From positions 1-5,242 of the forward strand of contig JAAUTT010000404.1 in NCBI GenBank assembly GCA_012031335.1: a stretch of DNA of 5,242 nucleotides. The letters run 5' to 3'. The notes beneath the pieces were generated by a model. It worked only from the letters and a program-made list of their open reading frames with translations. It was not told where the DNA came from and made no database searches. Both the position numbers and the translations under genes were made by a program. Below are positions 1-5,242 of the stretch, piece by piece; the stretch's first letter is position 1; each line of letters begins with the position of its first letter. Source of the stretch: Bacteroidales bacterium. GTDB lineage: Bacteria > Bacteroidota > Bacteroidia > Bacteroidales > JAAUTT01.

Positions 1-522
1 CTTCGGCATCTTCAAAAACAATGCACGACTCAGGTGGAACGTTCAGGGCTTTTGCTCCTAAAAAGAAAAACTTCGGGATCGGGTTTTGGCTTTGGATGTT
101 TTGTTTCCGTCAATCACCGCTTTAAAATACCCGGATAAGCCAATCCTTTCGAGGATAAGAGGTGTATTTTTACTTGCCGATCCTATTGCAGTTGGAATGT
201 CTGCATCTTCGAGCTGTCTCAGAAAAGATAACACCCCTGGTAAAATTTCATCGTAGGTCATTTTTTCGATATACCCAACGTATATTTTGTTTTTCCGGTC
301 GGCAAGTTCAAGGCGGGTAGTCTCGTCAAACGAAAGGTTTCCGATTTCGAGCAGAATATCGAGCGACCGCATACGGCTAACACCTTTCAGTCGTTCGTTA
401 TCATGTTCCGTAAAATCGAAATTCAGGTCCCTGGCAATTTCCTTCCAGGCAATGTAATGGTATTTGGCTGTATCGACAATTACCCCGTCGAGATCGAAAA
501 TACAGGCTTTTACTTTACTCAT
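1..522 (-). CDS. pgmB: Beta-phosphoglucomutase, HAD superfamily (3' end off the window, two frameshifts)
   Basis: Cytoplasmic enzyme that interconverts beta-glucose-1-phosphate and glucose-6-phosphate, the step after an inverting disaccharide phosphorylase. The start at 522 gives MSKVKACIFDLDGVIVDT; D10 is the expected phosphorylated nucleophile and D12 the acid/base. An upstream ATG at 561 would lie inside the transporter gene and adds residues the family lacks. Further family motifs are YHYIAWK (21-27), LKGVSR (45-50), the cap-domain stretch ADRKNKIYV (74-82) and GSASKN (114-119). The literal frame stops at 58-60 after an abnormal tail. Removing one T from the run at 84-87 and one A from the run at 60-64 restores SKAKPDPEVFLLGAKALNV and then VFEDAE, the Mg-binding ED motif, at the window edge. 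About 173 of roughly 220 residues are visible. The gene overlaps the transporter stop by 8 bp, so co-transcription is likely. Identity is secure; the frameshifts look like sequence errors. Confidence 0.93.
515..522 (-). other. Stop/start overlap of transporter and pgmB
   Basis: On the minus strand the bases ATGAGTAA contain both the pgmB start (ATG, 522-520) and the transporter stop (TAA, 517-515) in different frames. Such an overlap implies one mRNA and suggests translational coupling, with ribosomes ending the permease reinitiating on pgmB. Coupling itself is inference. Confidence 0.8.
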
Positions 523-1835
523 TCGCTTGTATTTTTGCTTTGATAAAAACGACTGATACACCTGCCAGAATCATACAAACACCGGCAACGCCCAACATAT
601 TAATAGCTTTACCGCCTAAGGCTGTAAGGATTGCTCCGCCCAAAAAACCGGCAGCTATCTGCGGAATAGTAATGGTAGCGTTGAATAATCCCATAAAAAC
701 ACCCATTTTTTCGGCGGGAGTACACCTGAGAGGATAGCATAAGGCATAGCAAGAATAGCAGCCCATGCTATGCCCACGCCAACCATGGAGACAATTAAAC
801 CGTATTTATTTTGAATGAAAATCATAGATAACAGGCCTACTCCACCGGCAATAAGTGCTAACATATAAACCGGTTTTCGACCAAAACTATTGGCCAGTTT
901 GGCCATCACAACAGAAAAACAGCGCTCCGAACAAACTATAAATCGCGAATATTACACCAACCCAGTTTGCAGCTTCGTTATAAAAAGCTGAACGGGAATC
1001 GCCAACTTCAGTGTTCCATACATTCTGCGCTATCCCTGGAGTTGTATAAACCCACATCAGAAATAATGCGAACCAGGAGAAAAACTGAACAATAGCCAAT
1101 TGCCACATGGTTGATGGGATATGACTTAACAAGGAGCCCTTAGGTTTTTCTATTGATTCAACAGCAGGCTGATATTGTTCAAATTCTGCCGGTGGATATT
1201 CTTTGGTTCGAAAAGAAGTCCATAGCACCGTTAACAACAATGCAGTACCTCCCAGATAAAAGGACCAGATTACAGTGGGAGCAACTTTCTGGTCCCCGAT
1301 AGGAACATTCGAAACTCCCAGATAAGTAAGTACAATAGGCAATAATGAACCAACCACAGCTCCGGTATTGATGAGGAAACTCTGAATAGAATAGCCTTTG
1401 TTTCGCTGTTCCTCCGAAACCATATCTCCCACAAGCGCCTCTGAAAGGTTGCATGGTTACATTAAAGGATGTATCCATAAGCAATAAAATAAAAGCGGCA
1501 AAAAATACAGGCGGAAGCAAATGGGCAAAGAATTCGGAATTAGGCATAAAAAACATGGCCATCGCCGAAATAATAGCTCCAGCTAAAATAAAAGGAATGC
1601 GGCGTCCTAACCTTGTCCAGGTTTTATCGCTAAACAATCCAATTACAGGTTGAACCAGTAAACCGGCAATAGGAGCCATCAACCAGAAATAGCTGAGATG
1701 TTCCACATTTGCCCCTAAGGCCGAAAGAATACGGCTGGTATTTCCATTCTGAAGTGAATATCCAATCTGGACCCCCAGAAAGCCAAAGCTCATATTCCAT
1801 ATTCCCCAAAAGCTGAGAATTGGTTTTTTCTTCAT
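515..1835 (-). CDS. MFS/GPH-type sugar (probably maltose or similar disaccharide) transporter, three frameshifts
   Basis: Inner-membrane permease of the MFS/GPH-like group (SLC45-like) often found beside pgmB and alpha-glucoside phosphorylase genes in Bacteroidota. The start at 1835 gives MKKKPILSFWGIWNMSFGFL, typical of the family; an ATG at 1874 would add an atypical leader. Motif A in the loop between helices 2 and 3 is GLFSDKTWTRLGRR (66-79). Next come MDTSFNV (120-126) and QPFRALVGDM (129-138), many hydrophobic helices, a second-half loop LANSFGRKPVYM, and a C-terminus ending AKIQANE. Three shifts split it: an extra base near 1438-1439 (PFR|ALVGDM), an extra T in the minus-strand T run at 915-919 (GALF|SVVMAK), and a missing base near 715-718 (GVLP|AEKMG). 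Corrected, it is 439 aa, a normal length. The substrate is inferred from neighbours. The separate short reading frames here are pieces of this one gene. Confidence 0.9.
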
Positions 1836-1847
1836 ATAAATAATGAG

Positions 1848-1861
1848 GTTAAATGTTTGCG
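1848..1861 (-). promoter_or_regulatory. Weak operator-like match just upstream of the transporter start
   Basis: The plus-strand bases GTTAAATGTTTGCG match the palindrome CGCAAACGTTTGCG at 10 of 14 positions, including a complete right half GTTTGCG. The site lies 12 bp before the transporter ATG, in the leader, where bound repressor could block transcription or translation. The left half is poor, so this may be chance. Confidence 0.3.
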
Positions 1862-2032
1862 AAAAGCAAAACAATTAAAAGGCGAAAAATGCCTGTTAGC
1901 TGAAAAGAAACTATACTGAAGATTTTATCCGTTGCAAATATAAAATGAATAAAAATGAAAAAGCAAATTTCGAGGCGAATTTATTTTAAATAAGGAAGTT
2001 ATAAAGGTGAAAAAATACCTGGGAATGTAGAT

Positions 2033-2046
2033 TTAAATCGTTTGCG
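2033..2046. promoter_or_regulatory. Weak operator-like match in the transporter upstream region
   Basis: The bases TTAAATCGTTTGCG contain a complete half-site CGTTTGCG and match the 14-bp palindrome at 10 of 14 positions. It lies about 200 bp before the transporter start, within a range usable for repression or looping. It is a half-site only, and its function is inferred from similarity to the strong site at 3484-3497. Confidence 0.3.
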
Positions 2047-2096
2047 GAAGAAATAAAAAATAATTGAATCAGGCTTTTGAGGAATAGATTTGGATA

Positions 2097-2138
2097 CAGT
2101 CGTCAGATCACAGACGTCAGACCATAGCCAACAGCCAG
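2097..2138. repeat. Degenerate 7-bp tandem repeat, six units
   Basis: Six consecutive heptamers read CAGTCGT, CAGATCA, CAGACGT, CAGACCA, TAGCCAA, CAGCCAG. Five of the six begin CAG and the sixth TAG; units 1 and 3 differ by one base. The block is GC-richer than its AT-rich surroundings. It encodes nothing obvious and lies in the gap between the regulator and the transporter. It looks like a small intergenic tandem repeat; its function is unknown. Confidence 0.6.
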
Positions 2139-2215
2139 GAAAAATTATAAAATGTTAGGGTGCTTCTAAAAAAATAATTTAAATGGCTGAAAAAATAAGT
2201 TCTGACAGCCAGGAA
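2131..2215. repeat. 11-bp direct repeat ACAGCCAGGAA
   Basis: Exact copies of ACAGCCAGGAA lie at 2131-2141 and 2205-2215, 74 bp apart start to start. The first copy overlaps the last unit of the heptamer array, so the second may be a detached remnant of the same repeat. No flanking transposon features are visible. Confidence 0.45.
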
Positions 2216-2255
2216 TCAAGGTAACAGAATCCAGATTATTTTATTGATTGAAGAG

Positions 2256-2281
2256 ATAAAAAATAAACCTTTTACTTTATT
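2256..2281 (-). terminator. Possible weak terminator after the LacI-family gene
   Basis: On the minus strand, AATAAA and TTTATT (2281-2276 and 2267-2262) could form a 6-bp stem with an 8-base loop, followed by a T-rich run down to about 2256. It starts about 30 bp after the regulator stop. The stem is all A/T and would be weak, so the call rests mainly on position and the T run. Confidence 0.3.
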
Positions 2282-2309
2282 AGTTAGTTTAAGAGTAAGT
2301 CACAAATGT

Positions 2310-3330
2310 TTATTTATCAGGATTTGATGACCCTCTTACTATTAAAGTGGATTGCAATATTACTGTTTCGGCAGGATAAAACGGATCTTCGGCCAGTATT
2401 CTCTTGATCAATAGCCGGGCTGCTGCGGTTCCTATTTCATAGCCATGCTGGTCCACCGAGCTAAGGTTTGGTTCCACAATTCCTGAAAACGGCCGTCACT
2501 GAAACCAACAATAGCAATATCGTCGGGTATTTTTTTCCACGCTTCTGTAGTGTTAACATTGCACCAATGGCTGTTAGGTCATTCACAGTAAAAATGCCAT
2601 CGGGGGGATTTGCCAGTTCTAGCATTTTATTGACAGCTTCGCGAGCCATCTCAAAATTTTCGGCGGGGTAAATCAGGGATTCATCTACCGGTAAACCTGC
2701 ATTTTTTAATGCTTTTTTGTATCCTTCCAATCTTTCGCGTCCAATAACAAGTTTTTGGGCACCGCAAAAATGAGCAATTCTTTTTCTGCCAATATCAATA
2801 AGATGTTTGGTTGCCTTATAAGCTGCATCAAAATCATCAACAATTACCTTATCGCAATGAATGCCAGGGGCAAATCGGTCGAAAAAGACCAAGGGAATAT
2901 CATTATCCAGTAAAAAGCCTAAATGTTCAAAATTATCAGAATCCTTAGATATAGAAATTAATATTCCGTCCACACGATGCGAGTAAAGCGCCTTAACGTT
3001 AGCCACTTCGCGTTCGTGAATTTCGTTCGACTGACAAATAATTACGGTAAATCCTGCATCATAGGCAACATCGGTAATACCACTCAAAACCGAGGAGAAG
3101 AAATAATGGACCATTTCGGGAATAATCACTCCTATACTATTGCTTCGGCTTTGCTTTAAGCTAAGAGCTATAGCATTGGGTTCATATTTTAAACGGACAG
3201 CCAGCTCACTAACTGCTTTTCGGGTTTCTTCACTTATATCCGGATGCCCTTTTAAAGCACGTGATACTGTAGATGGCGAAACACCAAGCGCTTTTGCAAT
3301 ATCTTTTATGGTGACCTGGGTAGACTTCAT
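2310..3330 (-). CDS. LacI-family transcriptional regulator (two frameshifts)
   Basis: Cytoplasmic sugar-responsive DNA-binding protein, probably the local regulator of this locus. The N-terminal helix-turn-helix is VTIKDIAKALGVSPSTVSRA (6-25). The hinge helix PNAIALSLKQ (51-60) has the leucine, here L58, that in LacI/PurR proteins wedges into the central CpG of the operator. A periplasmic-binding-protein-like effector domain follows: SIGVIIPE (65-72), VDGILISIS (120-128), VFFDRF (148-153), PPDGIFTVNDLTAIGAM (242-258). The literal frame stops at 2461-2463 after 289 aa with an abnormal tail. Adding one base at the T run 2530-2536 and one near 2475-2478 restores KKIPDDIAIVGFSDGRFQEL, VEPNLSSVDQHGYEIG and an end at NPDK, TAA at 2310-2312. 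The result is 340 aa, normal for the family. It is divergent from susC with a fitting operator between them. Whether it represses or activates, and its effector, cannot be read from sequence. Confidence 0.93.
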
Positions 3331-3471
3331 TTACTAAAAACTGCAGAAATGCAATGTTAAGTTAGTTAATAGCTTAATTTATTTTCACAATATACCTCTT
3401 TTGCCTAAAATTCAGGCACAAATATGAATTAAAAATTGAATAATAACTAACCTGTTGTAAAACATATTTAA

Positions 3472-3479
3472 CGCAAACG
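3472..3479 (+). promoter_or_regulatory. Extra operator half-site CGCAAACG
   Basis: CGCAAACG here repeats exactly the left 8 bases of the palindrome at 3484-3491, with a start-to-start distance of 12 bp. It may be a secondary contact for the LacI-family protein or a decayed second operator. The right half (AAATCG) does not complete a palindrome. Confidence 0.45.
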
Positions 3480-3483
3480 AAAT

Positions 3484-3497
3484 CGCAAACGTTTGCG
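3484..3497. promoter_or_regulatory. LacI-family operator, perfect 14-bp palindrome
   Basis: CGCAAACGTTTGCG is a perfect palindrome with a central CpG. It closely resembles PurR and CcpA-type operators bound by the LacI family. It lies 153 bp from the regulator start and 139 bp from the susC start, between divergent genes. The local LacI-family protein has the hinge leucine suited to a central CpG. Control of susC and autoregulation are the likely roles; binding by this protein is inferred. Confidence 0.85.
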
Positions 3498-3545
3498 GAC
3501 CAATTGATGCTTTTTAACTGATTTTTCAATTTAAAAATGATTTAA

Positions 3546-3566
3546 CATTGCCTCCGAAAAGCAATG
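3546..3566 (+). other. Short hairpin in the susC upstream region
   Basis: CATTGC (3546-3551) and GCAATG (3561-3566) form a perfect 6-bp stem with a 9-base loop. It lies 70 bp before the susC start. No T run follows, so it is not a classical terminator; it may be an mRNA leader structure or a protein site. Function unknown. Confidence 0.35.
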
Positions 3567-3636
3567 AAGATGCTCTACTGACTTTATCCTTAATGTTCTA
3601 CTAATTTAATTTTTATGAACTAATAACTTTCTACAA

Positions 3637-5242
3637 ATGAGTATTAAACAAATAAATCTAAAAGTTTTACTGTTTTCGTTACTGATTTTTGCCATGCCTT
3701 ATGCATTTGGACAGGACAAAACAGTGTCGGGTAAAATAACTGATCCTACGGGAGAAGCTTTGCCTGGAGTAAATGTGGTTGTAAAGGGTACTACCAGAGG
3801 TGTTATTTCGGATATGGATGGCAATTTCCAGATATCCGCACCTGCAGGTTCAACCCTGGCATTTTCCTATATTGGCTATTTATCGCAGGAAATAATTGTT
3901 GACAACAGCCAAACGTTAAACATTACCCTGCAGACCGATATTGCAAACCTGGAAGAGGTTGTGGTAATCGGATATGGTACTGTTAAAAAAGCTGATGCCA
4001 CAGGATCGGTAGCAACAGTAAGTTCCAAAGATTTTAACAAGGGTGCTATAACTTCCGCACAGGATCTGCTTGTTGGTAAGAGCGCCGGTGTGGTTATTAC
4101 CAATTCAGGAGGAGCTCCGGGCAGCGGTGCAACTATCCGTATCCGCGGAGGATCTTCGCTCAATGCTTCGAACGATCCGTTAATTATTATCGATGGCGTA
4201 CCTATCGACAATAATAATGTGAGTGGGAGTGCCAACTTTCTGTCGTTTGTTAACCCTAACGATATCGAAACCTTTACTGTTTTGAGGATGCCTCGGCCAC
4301 GGCTATTTATGGTTCGAGAGCTTCCAATGGCGTTATTTTAATAACCACCAAAAAGGTAAAGTAGGTAGTCCGCTAAGAATCAATTACGACGGTAGTGTTT
4401 CTGTAGCAAGTGCAGTAAAATTTCTCGATGTTTATTCGGGCGACGAAATGAGGCAGTTGGCATTGGAGAACCAGGACCTTTTTGGTATCGACAACCTTTC
4501 AAAACTTGGAAGCGCTAATACCAACTGGCAGAACGAAATTTTTCGCACCGCCATTTCGCACGATCATAACTTAAGTGTTTCGGGTGCTTATAAAACATTG
4601 CCCTACCGTGCTTCAGTAGGTTATACCGACCAGAACGGTATTCTCAAGAACACCGATATGCAAAGGATAACCGGTTCTATCAGCCTCGATCCTACTTTTT
4701 TGAAAAATAATCTGAAAGTGAGCATCAATGCCAAAGCCATGAATACCGAACATAATTTTGGTGATGCAGGTGCTATTGGTTCGGCAATCAATATGGATCC
4801 AACCCAAATGGTAATGGACGGTAATCCCGAAACTGACGGTTATTTCCAATGGCCTACTTACGGTGCTAACCTTGGAACACCAAACCCGGTTCAACAATTA
4901 ATAGAAATTGACAATCGTTCTACAGTTCAAAGAATGATTGCAAATATCCAATTTGATTATCAGTTAGCTTTTATTAACGGCTTACGTGCAAACTTAAATC
5001 TTGCAACTGATTATGCCGAGAGCGAAGGTCATAATAACCGACCCAGAACAACTCCCGGTACACTTACAGGTGAATATCTCGGTAGTCTGAACAATTACAC
5101 TGCTACAAATAAAAATAATTTGCTGGATTTTTATTTGAATTATGTTAAGGAAATACCTTCAATAATCAGTAAGGTTGATGTAACTGCTGGTTACTCGTGG
5201 CAGCATTTTGAACGTGAAAATAAATCGTTCCAGACTGGTTAC
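3637..5242 (+). CDS. SusC/RagA-type TonB-dependent outer-membrane transporter (3' end off the window, two frameshifts)
   Basis: Outer-membrane barrel that imports oligosaccharides with a SusD-like lid lipoprotein, powered by TonB. The ATG at 3637 starts a signal peptide: KQINLK (4-9), a hydrophobic core, and likely cleavage after AFG (25). The carboxypeptidase-regulatory-like domain covers about 28-100 (VSGKITDPTGEALPGVNVVV, GNFQISAPAG, FSYIGY). The SusC signature LEEVVVIGYGT (105-115) precedes the plug, with IRIRGGSSLNASNDPLIIID (167-186). The literal frame stops at 4339-4341. Adding one base near 4285 restores VLKDASATAIYGSRASNGVI; adding one near 4355 restores TTKKGK. The frame then stays open to the window end through barrel sequence (VGYTDQNG, LKVSINAKAM). 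About 536 residues of a usual thousand or so are visible. susD is expected next. No Shine-Dalgarno sequence is evident, as is usual in this phylum. The glucan substrate is inferred from pgmB and the regulator. Confidence 0.95.

Larger units (their letters stand above)
1836..2309. other. Intergenic region between transporter and regulator
   Basis: This AT-rich stretch of about 475 bp shows no credible protein gene or RNA gene. It holds a weak terminator-like hairpin after the regulator, a degenerate 7-bp tandem repeat, an 11-bp direct repeat, and two imperfect matches to the operator seen upstream of susC. Its size suggests that the transporter-pgmB pair has its own promoter here instead of relying on read-through from the regulator. 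I found no clear match to the Bacteroidota -33/-7 promoter consensus (TTTG and TAnnTTTG). Confidence 0.6.
3351..3551. repeat. 10-bp inverted repeat GCAATGTTAA / TTAACATTGC spanning the divergent region
   Basis: GCAATGTTAA at 3351-3360 is the exact reverse complement of TTAACATTGC at 3542-3551, with 181 bp between. The left copy lies 20 bp before the regulator start; the right copy lies in the susC leader and forms the left arm of a local hairpin. Paired sites in opposite orientation around a divergent promoter can be binding sites for a second factor, but chance is possible in AT-rich DNA. Confidence 0.4.
3331..3636. other. Divergent regulatory region between LacI-family gene and susC
   Basis: This AT-rich region of 306 bp has no credible gene. 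It must hold the promoters for both directions. It contains the perfect operator palindrome at 3484-3497, an extra half-site at 3472-3479, a 10-bp inverted repeat near both sides (3351-3360 and 3542-3551), and a short hairpin in the susC leader. TTTG at 3492-3495, inside the operator, could serve as a -33 element for susC, but the -7 sequence about 19 bp on is a poor match, so the promoter is not placed. Confidence 0.7.

Noticed and set aside
515..1432. Several short minus-strand open frames that could be annotated as separate small membrane proteins
   Set aside because: They join end to end as one 439-aa transporter once three single-base shifts are corrected; none has its own plausible start or family.
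2097..2138. CRISPR array
   Set aside because: The units are 7 bp, contiguous and degenerate, with no spacers and no cas genes in the window.
2977..3337. Two short plus-strand open frames within the regulator
   Set aside because: They lie antisense to the conserved helix-turn-helix and effector-domain coding sequence and resemble nothing.
3601..3614. TAATTTTT as a -7 promoter element for susC
   Set aside because: It resembles TAnnTTTG except for the last base, but lies only about 23-30 bp before the start codon, has no matching -33 element, and AT-rich DNA yields such matches by chance.
3876..4235. Minus-strand open frame of 119 codons opposite the susC 5' part
   Set aside because: It overlaps the strongly conserved SusC extension and plug domains on the plus strand and shows no protein-like pattern.
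4281..4360. Programmed ribosomal frameshifting in susC
   Set aside because: Two separate missing bases lie about 70 bp apart, no slippery-site arrangement is evident, and similar shifts affect all other genes, so sequence error is simpler.
4613..4897. Minus-strand open frame of 94 codons opposite susC
   Set aside because: It is a shadow: the plus strand reads continuous SusC barrel sequence here, and the minus-strand product has no recognisable features.

Overview
The window looks like chromosomal DNA from a member of the Bacteroidota. The diagnostic feature is a SusC-type TonB-dependent transporter with a carboxypeptidase-regulatory-like N-terminal extension. Supporting signs are the AT-rich intergenic DNA and the lack of clear Shine-Dalgarno sequences at the starts. 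The lineage within the phylum cannot be fixed from this sequence.

Layout: four protein genes in two divergent blocks. On the minus strand, reading right to left, are a LacI-family regulator (2310-3330), a gap of about 475 bp, an MFS sugar transporter (515-1835), and a beta-phosphoglucomutase, pgmB (1-522). The pgmB start overlaps the transporter stop by 8 bp, and its 3' end runs off the left edge. On the plus strand a susC-like gene starts at 3637 and runs off the right edge. The 306-bp divergent region between the regulator and susC carries a perfect 14-bp palindrome, CGCAAACGTTTGCG (3484-3497). This is a textbook LacI/PurR/CcpA-type operator.

The set fits an alpha-glucan (maltodextrin-like) utilisation locus. 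SusC imports oligosaccharides across the outer membrane. The MFS protein carries a disaccharide across the inner membrane. A phosphorylase, not in view but expected just left of pgmB, would release beta-glucose-1-phosphate, which PgmB converts to glucose-6-phosphate. LacI would sense the sugar or a derivative. SusD and outer-membrane accessory genes are expected to the right. The substrate is inferred from gene context, not proven.

Every gene is interrupted by single-base frameshifts: nine in all (two in pgmB, three in the transporter, two in the regulator, two in susC). Family motifs continue in the next frame each time, and most shifts touch or adjoin homopolymers. Uncorrected sequencing or assembly indels explain this better than gene decay. 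Reconstructed lengths are normal: 439 aa for MFS and 340 aa for LacI. I found no clearly new biological system. The less ordinary items are the operator with an extra half-site, weaker operator-like matches before the transporter, a degenerate 7-bp tandem repeat at 2097-2138, and a 10-bp inverted repeat across the divergent region.
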